Of a DNA stretch of 64,000 nt, positions 49,134 to 61,600 are shown piece after piece. Each line of letters starts with the position of its first letter. The stretch's first letter is position 1. The position numbers and the translations under genes were made by a program. Under the pieces are notes generated by a model, which did not search any database, was not told the DNA's origin, and worked only from the letters and a program-made list of their open reading frames with translations. The stretch comes from Cordia subcordata (taxonomy: Eukaryota > Streptophyta > Magnoliopsida > Boraginales > Cordiaceae): the NCBI GenBank assembly GCA_028554755.1, contig JAPTOF010000011.1, positions 4,554,501 to 4,618,500 on the forward strand, given 5' to 3'.

Positions 49134-49815
49134 GTTTCCGGGTTCAAACATTTGGACATAAAACACCTGAAGAGAGCATGGTTTAAGTTAATTAAAGGCA
49201 GAATTATCGAGGTTGGATGATTCAAACCGGTTACTTCCGAACCCTAAGAATATTCCACTATTAGACTCAATTTGAAATTTGATGTCGAGATCAATTGAAG
49301 ATGACTATGGGCAGGAAACACATGACATGCCCATAGGGAAACACATCGCAGCCCTCATGAGTTTTTTCAATTATTCCCTCATTCACATCCAAAAACTTTG
49401 TGGTCAAAAGAGGTTTCTGTGGTCCATGTAAAAGCAAGTAATCGTCTTGACATGTTCAACCTCATGCAGTAGATGCGGGCATTTAGAGTATGAACATGGA
49501 GAAAAAATTTCATTGTCAAAGTCTTCAAATCTGAGCTTTGTGATGCTTCTTCCATGACAATACCTCAACGAAAAGCTTTTCAAACAACAAAATAAAAATC
49601 TAAGCTCAAGGTCAACAAAAAAGGCTGTTTTTCTTCACTGTAGCGATCCGCAAGGACCATATTTTGCTGTCTTATGGAAGACTAAGGGAAAAGATTAAAT
49701 TGGACCGATGTCTTGAAATATAAGCAATTCCGTAGATGAATCCCTTGAGAAAAATTCGAATCTGCTCTCTTGACACTTAGACCACCTAGAATTTGCCCAA
49801 GTGGGGCCTCTATCT

Positions 49816-50345
49816 GTTATAGCATATAAAGAGAGTTTCATATTAAAAAATTGCAAGGTTCAAGATTACCACATTACCGTATAAAGTTCCTGAATCATTT
49901 ATCATATTAACTAATTATTTTTTATGATACAACTTTAGAGTTGGGTTTTTGTCCAATTCTCGCGTTGCACATATGTCCATGTGTGACCCGTCAAACTCTT
50001 CAATTGTGCGTATCTGTTCACATGGTGGCCCATCCCTACAAGTGGCCGAACTGCATCTAGTCTAAGTCATGGTGGTCCATCCATGTTTAGGACCACACGA
50101 GTATCCGAGTTCTGTTCTGGATCGTGGCGACTCAATAAGCAATTTGGGGCCACATGACCATCCAAATCCAGTTACAAGTCTAGTCCAAGTCTATCTATAA
50201 AGTGGTGTAGGCTTTATTCTGAGTCACACATGAAGAGGTGTTACAGTATACAAAGAGAGTTCCACATTGGAAAATCTAAAGATTCAAGATCACTACATTA
50301 CCATATAAAAGTCCTAGGCGACTCCTCTTATTAATTAATTAGTTT
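49816..50345 (+). repeat. Direct repeats flanking 350 bp, TRIM-like
   Basis: 49816-49891 and 50238-50311 align: both begin TGTTA(T/C)AG(C/T)ATA(T/C)AAAGAGAG and continue through GATTCAAGATCAC-like and ACATTACC(G/A)TATAAA blocks. Starting with TGTTA and holding the GAGTTCCACATTGGAAAA motif of plant LTR ends, they may be LTRs of a small non-autonomous element, though no primer site was found. Confidence 0.4.
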
Positions 50346-51084
50346 TAATGATGAAATATCAATAATTGTTTACAAAAGGGACAGCCAAGATTCATCAAAT
50401 GCGTCTCTAATCGTGTATTATCAATTTTTTTTGGGTTTTCGAAAAATTCAATTATTGCACATAGATAAATGACATTAGAAATTATTGATTACTTTGTCTA
50501 GTATCGATTAGTTCAAGGATGAAACTTTAGATTATTTATAGTATTAGCAACTTAGGCATGCGGGTCTTCCAAACTTAATAATGAATTCAATATGCCATGT
50601 TATTGATTATCTTTCAATAAATTAATTTTGCTATATGTGTAACACATCCAAAACTAATTAATCATGAATTCAATTATCCCACATGGATACATTAGAAGAA
50701 ATTTATTAGGAGTATAAAAGGATATTACTATGAAACTTAACGACATTTGACACTTGTTACTACAATGAAAATTGCTTTTGTTCTTCTATTGAATTCCTTT
50801 CCTCAATTTGTTGATGGATGGAAAAGAGAAGTTTGCTTATTGACAGTAAATAGGTAACGATTTCTTACGATTTTCTTTTCTTTTGTCAGAAACGAAATTT
50901 ATTAATAACCAAAGTCCAGGTACAATAATATTAGCCATGTAAATGAGCTAATAGAGCACTCAAAGACGGGTGACAAACCCAGTTAACAGGAGATTTTATC
51001 TCCTAGAAGATCTAGTAGCCAATTGGCAACAAGATTAGCACCATGATTAATAGGTACAAAATCACTATGTTTACTGAAACATAT
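50346..51084. other. Intergenic DNA, possible LINE end on the minus strand
   Basis: The minus strand at 50980-51065 reads DFVPINHGANLVANWLLD, faintly like the end of a LINE RNase H, followed by a non-coding tail reaching AATAAATTTCGTTTCTG near 50890. Weak; no other domain is seen. Confidence 0.2.
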
Positions 51085-51471
51085 TCAAGTCTCTGGTGAG
51101 ATAACGTCCAACGGTCCAAGTTCTTTAGCTTTATCAGCACGCCACGAAAATTGTGATTTGATATCAAAAATTAATTTAGGAGATGAATCACATGTAGCAA
51201 AAGATGTAAAGAATTTGTTAGAACTATTTATCGTTATATTTTTTGTATCATAAATTAATTTAAGAGATGAACCAAATGTAGCAAAAGATGTGAAGAACCT
51301 GTTAGAATTATTTATCGTTATATTTATTCTTGCATCTGGAGTTGAGGCAATTTTGGGACATCGTTTGGAAATGCTCTTAGCTAGGCAATGCCAGGGAGAA
51401 ATTGGGCTATATAATAACACTATGTATAATTCATCGTAGGTCGGTTTGAGGAAGGGTGCTTTTCTCGTCAT
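51085..51471 (-). other. Unrecognised open frame with an internal duplication
   Basis: A 128-codon frame containing two copies of an approximately 30-residue unit, NITINNSNRFFTSFATFGSS and NITINSSNKFFTSFATCDSS. The DNA is a tandem duplication of 86 bases (51160-51242 and 51246-51328). The unit keeps the frame although 86 is not a multiple of three only because of a small length difference between copies. No family recognised; could be a decayed transposon. Confidence 0.25.
51160..51328. repeat. 86-bp tandem duplication
   Basis: Copies differ at about a dozen bases and share AATTAATTTA(G/A)(G/A)AGATGAA and AGCAAAAGATGT.AAGAA, ending TTATCGTTATATTT. Confidence 0.8.
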
Positions 51472-51950
51472 CGAGAAGAAAAGGTGAAAAAGGCCAACCT
51501 AAGCAAAGCTGATCCCACTTGGTATTATTGAGAGACTGAGCCCTGAGGGTAGCCAACATGTCTACAAGTTTTAGGTATGGGAAGGCAGTAAAGTCAAGAA
51601 AATGATATCCTACCTGTAAAAGGGCTGGCGGTTGGGTTTCCCTCACGATGGCCTTTTTGGATCTCTCTTTTCAGTTCCCATATCCCAATCCTCTTCCCCC
51701 CGCGCCCCCACGCCCAACTCCCCGTACCCCACCACCCTCTCACACACACACGCACACACGGAGTCTAGTCCTCGTATTGAAAATGCTTGCACAGACCCCA
51801 TCTCACATGGAAGTGGGTCCCACTCATCCCCATTTCAACTGCAGGAAAAAGAAGCCATTTCCAATCTTGTGCCATCGATAGGATCCGCTATGTTCAATTG
51901 TTAGATCGTTCGACTTACGTGTACTCATCAATCGAAGTTGATGTCCTCCA

Positions 51951-52792
51951 CGTAAGGGGTGAGGATATTCGTTACATATCCAAATTTATATTTATATCTA
52001 TATTTGAACTTAATTGGATAAAAAAAATTATAAATATTTTGGATACAAATATATTTGAATTTGATATTCGGCAAAAATATTGAGTACTGAATATTGAATA
52101 GGAATTTGGATAATTTTTTTACTATCCGAATCGAATCCAAAATATTTGAAAAATAAAACATATATAAAAAAATATTAATTTTATATTAAGAGCTTCATTG
52201 TCCAAAGATAATTCAACATTTTATTATTTTATTATTTTTGACTTTATTTTAAATATTTTAATTATCCTGCATTTAAGATATTTGATTTGTTTAACTTTTA
52301 GCACAACAATAATATTTAATGACTTGTTGTGAAATGTAAATTATGGTAGATTGTGTATTTAGTATCGGCTGTAGTTTGTGTGACATATTAATTTGGATTA
52401 TGATTTGTAGTAAACTTATGTATATTGGTAGTAAAGTTTTATATATTGGTTATTATCTTTGAATGAAATATTAGTGTGAATTATAGTTTGTGGTAAACTT
52501 CATATTTAGTAAAATGTGTTAATTTTTTTTTATTCAATACAAGTTACTATTGTTATAGTTCGAGTGGTCTTAAATCTATATTGTTGTAATGTTGTGTAAT
52601 AGTAAAATATCGAATAAGAAATTAAAATTTTTTATTATTAAATAAATCTAAAAATTCAAAAATCCGACTATTCGAATTCGAAAATATCTGATATCCAGTC
52701 AGATAGATCCTTTTGAACTATCTGATCAGATAGTTGATTTTTCAATCTGTTATCCCACTACTCGATTATTTGTTCCGATTCCCACCCCTACC
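51951..52792. mobile_element. hAT-like MITE
   Basis: Left end TAAGGGGTGAGGATATTCG and reversed right end TAGGGGTGGGAATCGGAAC form imperfect inverted repeats. Subterminal ATTCGAATTCG and ATATCCGAATCGAATCC blocks recur in both orientations around an AT-rich core. No coding capacity. A SINE begins just after it. Confidence 0.6.
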
Positions 52793-52794
52793 TC

Positions 52795-53010
52795 CAAAAA
52801 TGATTTAGTGGTAAGAGTTGAAAATGAATATAACTCATGATTCGGATTCGAATTCAATCTACTATTCTAAATTAAGTGTCCTCAACTTAACAGTTGCACA
52901 ATAAATGGGATGTGTTGTACACTCGGAGTTTCCTAGTTGGTGGTCGCGAGCTTCGTCAGGTGTACTGATGGTTGAGTTTCGTTAATTAAATTTTCTTTGT
53001 AAAAAAAAAA
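52795..53010 (+). mobile_element. tRNA-derived SINE, copy 1
   Basis: A-box-like TTTAGTGGTAAGAGTTG (52804-52820) and B-box-like GGATTCGAATTC (52844-52855), 35 bases apart as in an RNA polymerase III promoter, then a 3' body and a pure run of ten A (53001-53010). The body shares GGGA(T/C)GTGTTGT(A/G)CAC and TTGGTGG(T/C)CG with the copy at 55882-56100. Confidence 0.75.
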
Positions 53011-54835
53011 TCAAAGTTGATTATATATGTTGGAACTTCTTTACATATTTGTTGAAAAACTCCGTACATGCGGAAGAAAAGTCGTCCATGGGACGAAATT
53101 AAAGGACTCATACACACACACACATATATATATATTTATATATCTGATATTTTTTATTTCCTTATCGAGTTTTTGTTTGCATATATTTTTAGCTTCATAT
53201 ATGTACAGTTTGTATTTTGCTCAATATGTACATAAAATTTTATACGGTTGGTGGAGATCGTGACATGACCTACTCAGATCGTTATCTTCCACCTTCTAAT
53301 TGTTGGCCAGCATATTGTGATAATTGCTAATGAGTATAGAAATTAAATGTGACCACACCCTAATTAATGGAACTTCAGATTATCCTCCTAATAAAGTATG
53401 ATCATTTTTCGGTTTAAAATTATGAGAAACTCTTTCTAAGTAGAACTGCTAAATTTATGTGATAGCTATAAGTTTCATTTTATGATGAAGTATTTCCAAT
53501 GCTCGTTCTAAATTAATTAAAAGTCAAATAATATTCATGATGGAAGGAAGTAAATTTTAAATTAGGAGTTTAGTTACAATATGAATTGATATCCAATTAC
53601 CCTATGATTTGCAAACTTCAAGTAAAACTACTTATATAACTCCCTAGTAAATGTTAGATTATGTACTGGTCAGGTTTGCAAACTTGAAGTGAAAATACTA
53701 ATTAGATTCAATTTGGCTGCCCCAACATGCCAATAATTAATTGATTGGAGTTCTTTTCTTTCTTTTTCTTTTCCTCCACTTTGGCAACAATTTTGGAGTT
53801 CTACTAATTAATTGAATTAACAATTTTATGATTTGTATAAGTAACTGAATGAGTAGATTTACATCTTATTTGGATATTTTGCTGAAGGAGCTATTTCATC
53901 ATCAATTAGTTTAAAACATACCATATTATCCTCTATATTTTTTAAAAGATGGACGATCTTCCCACTCCTATTAATATGTTAACAATGTTAAATAAGGTTT
54001 TAAAGGATCAAATTACCCTTACTAACTTTTAGTGTTTTTGCTTGTTTTCCATAAAGTTTTGACAAAAAAAAAGAACTTAAATACTTGGTGGCTTTTGCTT
54101 CCTTTCCATTAAGTTTTAGGAAAATTGAAAACCTAAAATAATTAATTTTTTAATTTTCATTTTATTTTTAAATTTTTAAATTTTCTACAATTTCTAATTT
54201 GTATTTTTATTTTTAAAATTTAAAATTTTTATTTTTTTAACTTTAAAATTTTAAATTCGAATCTAAATTTTTTATTTTTTAGTTTTTAAATTTTATTTTT
54301 AAAATTTTTTAATTTCTCATTTTTAAAATTTAAATCTTTAATTTTTATTTTTTCTAATTTTTTTATATTTTTTATTTTATAAAGTGAAGATAAACAAAAT
54401 ATGTTATAAGTCTAAATGAGGGTATTTTGGTGAGAAGTATAACAAATTCTAACATTTGACATTTATACATGCGAAAAAGAAGAGAATAATACACTCTTCG
54501 TTAATTTAGAAAAAAAAAAAAAAGTTAAGGCTGGAGATTATGTGTCACTTTAAAAGCATAAGGGGGTGAATATGGTATCTTTTAAACTATAATAGAGTAA
54601 TCAACTACTTATACAAATTATAAGAGAGTAACATACATTTTATCCCTTATTGACTAACAAAGAACTCAACTTATATAATTTTGCACAATCATATTAGATT
54701 TAACTCAAATTTATAATTCCTATAATGTAGTGGCGTGGCCAATTGTATACTCTTATTTAATGAAGAGACAAAATATTTTATCTGATCTTTGTATCAGTTG
54801 AAGAAGGTGAGAGAATTGAAAGAGAAATTTCTATA
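53011..54835. other. AT-rich intergenic DNA, no gene seen
   Basis: Contains (CA)n-(TA)n at 53112-53140 and an extreme A/T stretch at 54120-54380. Similar segments near 53910-53950 and, reversed, 54560-54640 hint at one more MITE with loose ends. Confidence 0.4.
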
Positions 54836-55414
54836 TTGAGTTTTGTTTGTTTGAAGGATAATGTTCTTTCGGAAAATGTATTCTTATTTTTTTTTAGTTT
54901 TTGGTAATGTACAGCAAAATAAGTCAATCATAAAAAATAATTTTCGATAAATGAAAAAGTTTAGTTAGAAATGGAGAAAAGTACTTTTGATTGACCAAAG
55001 AAAAGAAAACATGTTTTGCATATTAATTCTCTCTCTTTCTCTTGCATTCGGCCAGCCACCTCCAACCCTCACCCATCAAAAAATTAAAAAAAATATCCCC
55101 CGACCCCAAACTACGGCTTCGTTATGCTTTTAACTTTTTAATTATTTTCATTATTCAATTATTTTAATTATTTTCAATTATTCAACTTTTTATATTGTAT
55201 ATTTTATTCTTTAATTTACATAATATATTTCTAAATAGTAAAATGCATTTTTTTATAAAATTTTTTATTGAATTTTTTTTTCTAAGTGTGACAACCAAAC
55301 ACAAAAAATAAAGTGTTTTTTTAGTATGACAAGCACCGAACTTAAAGATATATTTTACTTTCCCGGAAAAATGTTTTCCCCACCAAGTTATTTTCCAGCC
55401 AACAAATCGAGCCT
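54836..55414. mobile_element. MITE with imperfect inverted ends
   Basis: Left TTTGTTTGTTTGAAGGATAA and reversed right TTTGTTGGCTGGAAAATAAC, each followed by GGAAAATG or GGAAAACAT blocks. An internal ACTTTTGATTGACCAAAGAAA segment is typical of this group. The related segment at 15121-15440 may be another member. Confidence 0.5.
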
Positions 55415-55881
55415 TGATTTGTACAATAGATACATGTATAACGGGCGCCGGATTACAGGCTTGAAGACTTAGTTACCAAGAAACTATAATTAACAAAACT
55501 GAAAAAGCTAGGTAGTGTCTTAAGGCTAAGCTATAGCCTAAGCTAGTGACATAATGAACATGATCACATAGCATGCATGGTTATGTACATTTAATAGGCC
55601 GCTCAAAATCAAGTGGAGATGAAGGAGATCAATTTGAGTGTGTTAACCAAATCTTGACAGCAACGTCCACGGAGGACAAGTCCTGGTGAAAATGCCACCT
55701 TAACGAGTCAAATCTTACCTTTAACAATCTCTTTACAAAAAAAATGATAATCTATCTTAATGTATTTAGTTCGTCAATAAAAAAAATATCATTGTGAGTA
55801 ATTTAAATCGTGTTATTGAATACAAAAAATCTAAGATTATGAAAAAATTGAGTTTTGTCATTTGCAAAAAGATGAACACAT

Positions 55882-56100
55882 TCTTCTTTTGCGACAAGGG
55901 AAATTTAGTTGGTAGAACTCGACCACCGGTATGCGTGGTAGAATTCGGCCACCAATTAACAAACCACGGGTGCACAACACGTCCCCTATACTATACACCA
56001 GTTAAGTTGAGAGCACTCAGCTAAGGCAGTAGACTAGATTCAAACCCAGTTCTTGAGCCGTTTCTGTCTCCAACTCTTACCATTGTGGCATCCTTAGGGA
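55882..56100 (-). mobile_element. tRNA-derived SINE, copy 2
   Basis: On the minus strand: A box TGCCACAATGGTAAGAGTTG (56090-56071) and B box GGGTTTGAATC (56047-56037). The body follows with CAACTTAAC, GGGACGTGTTGTGCACCCG and TTGGTGGCCG, the same order as in copy 1, and a poor A-rich end near 55885. The two copies lie 2.9 kb apart in opposite directions. Confidence 0.75.
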
Positions 56101-56730
56101 CTAAGCATGAACACATTTATCTGTAGCATTATGAATTAAAACTCAATTTCATGAGTTAATCTATTATATGATTAGATTTTACCATGATCTAATGCTAGCC
56201 AGGTACAAAATGTGCCAAAGTGTGAACATTGGATGCATGTTGACATATATATAAAGTGTCAATTTGTCCACACACACAAAAAGTACTAATACTTGTATAA
56301 TGCATTTTGATGGACGTCATCGAAAATCTTTCATCTGATCAGAGAATTCACATTTTTTTTACCACAAATATTTTTCCATATAAATAATGAAGACTTGCAA
56401 ATTCCTGAAATATATGTACCAACATCAAATACATCATTCATCGAAATAGAGGCGTTAGGCTGACTACTTGAATATAGCTGAGAAAGATGAAAGCTATGGT
56501 GGCATTAAATAGACTATAAACAATAAATTCTTCGCTGCAATTAATGGGTAGGACAATTAACATCTTTGGAAATAACAATATTCATTTATTTGTTTCACCC
56601 AATTATCCAAAAACATTTATTATACCTAAATGTATATAGTTCACAAAATCGTAATAATTTATTTATAATGTTATGAGTGAACATAATTTGAACTTTGGAT
56701 ACCGAAAATCTATTTTGTTGCAGCTGTTTA
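56101..56730. other. AT-rich intergenic DNA, nothing recognised
   Basis: No open frame of interest, no clear repeat ends. Confidence 0.4.
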
Positions 56731-56903
56731 AGGAAAATTTTTATATTTGTCTGACTAACGTGAGTACGTTTAGCAGATTTCTTTTTGAGAGTGAAATCAA
56801 TGGCTGAGATATCTACTATCAGCCATTAATTTCACTTTCAAAATTGAAGGACTAAAATCTGCTGAACAGATGTCAGTAAGATGGATCTAAGAGAAATTCT
56901 CTG
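56731..56903. mobile_element. Short foldback element, arms of about 80 bp
   Basis: Left arm 56731-56814 and reversed right arm 56817-56903 share CTGAC.(A/T), (A/C)GCAGATTT, GAAAGTGAAAT.AATGGCTGA. The loop is only a few bases, so the unit is almost one hairpin. MITE most likely; a small-RNA precursor cannot be excluded. Confidence 0.65.
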
Positions 56904-57895
56904 ATTAAAGCATTGTGTTCTCTGACTAAGACCGGATAAGATGAACCAAGCAACATGTAGAATGAAGATTAGACGTCTACGGATTGTGACTTTTGGGTGA
57001 TATATTAGAAGTTAGTGAAATATATATTACGCACATTAGAAAAGAAGGATGTAATGAGATAAATACACTTGGCTTCTTGCATGCCACGAGGGGAGTGCTT
57101 CCAACTTCCAACCGAAGATTATGTGAATTAGTTGCACGTTTTGTTCATCAAGTCAATAGAAATAAATAAATGGCGTTTGTTAGGTAGGGGGAAAATTAAG
57201 GAAGCAAAGTTTTGTTTGTTTTAGTTTTTAGATGTTTAAAAGGATTTTTATAAATGTAAAATATGAAATTCATCTGTTTAGGATTTGTTTGGTCCAAATT
57301 TTATATATTTAAAAATATTTTTTGTGAGTTTAAAATATGAAATTATTCCATTTGATCCATTTTAAAATTTTTTTACATAAAAGTAAAACTACAAAAATTT
57401 GAGAAACTAAAAACTCTAGATCAAAATTTTTCAAAAGAGGTTTTCAGAATTTATTTTTCTTCCTTCTTTTTGTCTAAAATATTTCTTTATATTTCTAAAA
57501 ATCTAATATTACCCTCAAAATAGTTGAAAATTCAAATCATAGGCAATTAACTATTTTTATTCAGCAATACTTTTACTTAAAAAATTTCTGCAGAAAACTC
57601 TACAATTTAACAGATAAAATCTCACTATTATACGAGTTTTTAGCTAAAAGGCAAGAGAAAGAAAAAAGAAAAATTGAAATATCGGAAGATCCAAATACGA
57701 CTTTTTGAGAAAAGGTTTTTGAAAAACTATTTTTACATCAATCAGAAATTTATAATTCTTCCCTTTCTTTCATATTCAAAATACCTCTCCATATTTTTTT
57801 AAACCTAATATTATTCTCAAAATATCTAAAAACTCAATACTAATATAAGATCAAATAGCTAACAACTTTCATCCAATAGTTATTTATATTAATGA

Positions 57896-58252
57896 AAACT
57901 CTAGTACTACTAAATGCTTTACAACATCGAAAGTTGAAAAATGAGGGACCTTTAAACTTATATTCATTACTTACAAAATTGGGATAGAATTCATCTCTCA
58001 TAAAGTTGGTAGAGTAAAACTTAAATAATAATTTTAAAATAGTGAATTGATTAAAAGTATAAAGGTCATTAAATGAAATTGAAAAACAACTCTGGTACTT
58101 CTTTAGATAACAAGGGACCTTTAAACTCATACTCTCAATACTTCCAAAATTGGGATAGGATTCATATCTTAAAAAAATTGTTAGAGTAAAACCTAAACAA
58201 GAATTTTAAAATAGAAAAGTATAAGGTCATTGAATGAAATTAAAAGAGGGGA
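57896..58252. repeat. Tandem repeat, two units of about 165-190 bp
   Basis: 57896-58087 and 58088-58252 share AACTCT(A/G)GTACT, AGGGACCTTTAAACT, AAAATTGGGATAG and GTTAGAGTAAAACCTAAA-like blocks in order; the first copy carries about 22 extra bases. Confidence 0.75.
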
Positions 58253-58636
58253 TCGATCATTAACTAAAATAAGAAAATGATATCGAATTCCTTCAATGTA
58301 GAGAAAACAATTTTAAAAAGTTGTAAAAAAATTTAAAAAGTTGTAAAAATTACCTGATAAAATGACTTAAATCTCACAGAGTCAATGAAGTTATTGCTGC
58401 TCCAAGAATTGAATATGTGGAGTATTTTTTTTTTTTTGGTCAAAAGAATTCATTACTATTCCAAATAGAATAAGTACATTATGAGGATTGCAATCATCAC
58501 TAATCACACACAATTGTAAAATACTTTGATATTATTTGACGCTTTCTTAGAAATCAATTAATCTTTATCCACAAAAATCACTTCACTATCAATAACAAAA
58601 TATGTTAGATTGGCCATGGATGGTTGGATAGCAACT

Positions 58637-58756
58637 TAGAGCCTGTTTGGCTCTGTTTATTTTACAGTTTATAAATTTTTTAAAAAAATACTCCTTCACA
58701 TCTTTTTTATTATTTGTAGCTTATAAACCCTAAATAAGTTTAGCCAAACAAGCTGT
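58637..58756. mobile_element. Very short MITE-like segment
   Basis: AGAGCCTGTTTGGCT at the left and AGCCAAACAAGCT at the right are imperfect inverted ends enclosing AAATTTTT and TTTATAAACC blocks. Confidence 0.4.
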
Positions 58757-59386
58757 TAATTTGTTCAAAGATACCAAGCTTAAACCAATTACCTCCTATT
58801 ACACGAATATAGTACTCCATCATGGAGTTTGAATTTTAAATGTATTAAATATTTTTCGAGTTCATTGTTATAAAATAAAAAGAAACAAAGGATAGAGTTA
58901 CTACACCATGTCAGAAATTTTGCTCCATCATGGGGTTAGATAGTGTAGGAGTGACTCAAAGGTAAAGGAAGTAAGCTATTACTTTAGGCCTCCAAAAATT
59001 TTAGGCACCAAATTATAAATCAATTATTATAGTCTGTATACTTACAAAAAAGACAATTATCATATTTAATCTTTTTTAACGAAAAAATCATAAAGGAAAA
59101 AAGGTCCAAAATCCATAATAATTTCATTCTCTCTCCTAATTAGTCAACAATAACCCTATCATTAGTTATTTAGATATTGGTAGTTTAGATTTTTTTAAGA
59201 ATTAACAATTTTAAGAAAAAATATACATATAGAAAATAATACTCCAATTGATATGCTCAATCATATAAAAAGATATGAATCTTTTGCAAATGCTTATATT
59301 ACCTATAAATAATTAATGCCAATGATTTTTGTAATTGCTGCTTTAGCGAATTTTTTTTTTCAAAATCAAAATTAATTAAATCTTAC

Positions 59387-59639
59387 TAAGGGCTCATTTA
59401 GAATGAGTTTATTCAAAAGCATATTTTTCTAACATTAAACTTTTGAAAAAAGTACTTTTTTGAGAAGTTAAAAATTTTGATTTCTAGAAAAAGCTGAAAT
59501 TGAGTTTTCTTTTGAGAGTTTTAGCTTCTTTTTTTTTATATATAAAAAAAAATCTACCAAATATTTATTGCAAAAAGACGTGCATTTTTTTTAAAAAATG
59601 TCTTCATGAAAAAAAAAAATCAATCCAAACAGCCCTTAA
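59387..59639. mobile_element. MITE nested in the 58952-60792 transposon
   Basis: TAAGGGCTCATTTAGAATG at the left and CAATCCAAACAGCCCTTA at the right form inverted ends of about 18 bases. The interior has symmetrical AAAAGTA and TTTTTCTA runs. No coding capacity. Confidence 0.6.
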
Positions 59640-60377
59640 GCCTAACAAAAGATTAAATTGATTGGTTATAATATTAATTTAAGAAATGTTAGAATAAATT
59701 GATTATAAAAATCTAATTAGTAACTTTGTATTTTGAAAAGTTAAAAAAAAGTATAGTTTAAGTAAAAAACATTTATAAAAGGCCTCTTCTTAAATGGCCC
59801 CAACCGTATTGAGCCGACCCAGGGATAGTGTGGAACTGCCGCAAGAAATGTTTTTTTTTTTATCTTCTTAGGTGAGTGGTAATCTATTTCTCCACATATA
59901 TCTATCGCAGCCTCAAGTTTTAGAAAGATCTTCAACCTAATAGACTTTATCTCGAATATCCAAGATTCTCATTAGGTCAAGATTGGTTTATACTCCATGC
60001 GAGCAGGAGTGACTCAAGAGGTAAGAAGGCTTAAAATTAAAATATAATATGAGACATTTTATATTTTTAATTGTTATATTGACATTTTTATAAATTACAA
60101 ACATTAAATTGACCTAAAGGATATAAATTAAAATTAATATAAAAATACTTAAGGTTAGAAAAATAGAACTTAATAATAAAAGTTTGATTATGAAAAAGAT
60201 TACTATTTCAGAGTTATCTAGTGGAATGATAATACTTTTCAACAAGAAAAAATGATTTCTTTACCTTCTCATTGGAGAGAAATAATAAAGACTAAAATGA
60301 GTATAATTGAGAAGAAGATTACAAATGATTATAATATAGTGAAAGATATTTAAAATCAAAACATAACTAGAGTTTTA

Positions 60378-60393
60378 GAGGGGGGGGGGGGGG
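60378..60393. repeat. G homopolymer
   Basis: About 15 G in a row in AT-rich DNA; prone to length error in sequencing. Confidence 0.7.
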
Positions 60394-60792
60394 AAACGCC
60401 AGTATGGGAGAAAGTGAATTTGATAGAGTTAAATCACAGTAAGAAAATAAATACTGTGGGAATTAGTAAAAGTTAAAAATTAAAATACTTTTTTTAATAA
60501 ATAAAAAAATAACATTTTATGATTTAGTATTAGAAATGATAATTTTGTTTAGAGAGCATTGAAAAGAAAAAAATAGATTTTCTGAAAATTTAATAATCTG
60601 ATTGTAATTCACTAATTAATGTGAATAAGAGAGAACAAGAGAGTTGTTACATATTATTAGGGCCTCAATTAGTTATAGAAAAGAAACTAACTCAAACTTT
60701 TTATTATAACTTAACATTTTGTTTTTGAAGTTTTGGGGCCTAAAAATTCTGGTGCCTAAAGCAATAGCTTTAGTTGCTTTAACTTTGAGCCA

Positions 60793-61600
60793 TCTTTGAA
60801 TATAGCTCCATGTGTTATTGTTTGTTCCTTCTTTATATGGTAAAAATTTGTACTGGCATATATGAAGAATATTTCATTACATAATAAGGAAAGATGAAAG
60901 GTGAAAGGTGAACATATAATAATGTGCTCTCATTATATAAGAAGGGACGAAAGGTGAAAGATTGACATATAACAATGCTCTTTTTATGTATTTATTAATA
61001 TTAAGCTAATAGGATCATGCGCCTTTGATGCTTTTCTATATCTCGTTACCATTGTCAACATTTCCTGCAATACCTCCCAAGGATGGTGGTATGATATACA
61101 TACATACGTATATATGGCAATAAACGTTAATTGACTGAATCCTAAGAGAACCTCTAATGACCATATATGTTTATAGTCATCTTATCATTTGGAAGTTGTA
61201 TTTATTATTTAATTTTAAAAATTTTGAAATTCTAAAAAAAAAAGAAAGAAAGAGAGAAAGAACAGCGTAGTAACAGACATATGGATCTGTTACTCATATG
61301 AAAAAATCACTCTAAAAAGCCCAAAAAAAAAAAAGAATGAAAGAGAGAGAATAGCGGAGCAAGAGCAATGATCCCTAGCTTTCACCGTCACGGCCCCGTA
61401 AAAGCATTCAGATCCTTTATTGAAAACCACAAACCACAACACAGAGAGAGAGAGAGAGAGGAGAGAATGGAGAGAGAACAATAAAGAGAGAGGGGAGAGG
61501 ATAGAGAGAGAACATTGAAGTCGAAGAGAGATTTTTTTTAATATAGGCACATGGTGTACGTAACTTCTCTGGTATACGTAGATTAGGATGCATGGTATTA
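60793..61600. other. Intergenic DNA with GA-rich tracts, no gene seen
   Basis: Direct near-repeats GGAAAGATGAAAGGTGAAAG (60888) and GGGACGAAAGGTGAAAG (60944), then (GA)n-rich stretches at 61240-61260 and 61440-61510. The minus-strand frame 61290-61607 is serine/leucine-rich only because of these tracts. Confidence 0.5.

Larger units (their letters stand above)
58952..60792. mobile_element. Non-autonomous DNA transposon with long inverted ends
   Basis: The first 58 bases (TGACTCAAAGGTAAAG... to TTTTAGGCACC) match the reversed last 58 bases (TGGCTCAAAGTTAAAG... to TTTTTAGGCCCC) with about a dozen differences. The 1.84-kb interior has no coding frame, contains another short element (59387-59639) and a long G run. 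Ends with GGCCT and GGCACC resemble plant hAT-type elements. Flanking duplication not found. Confidence 0.7.
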
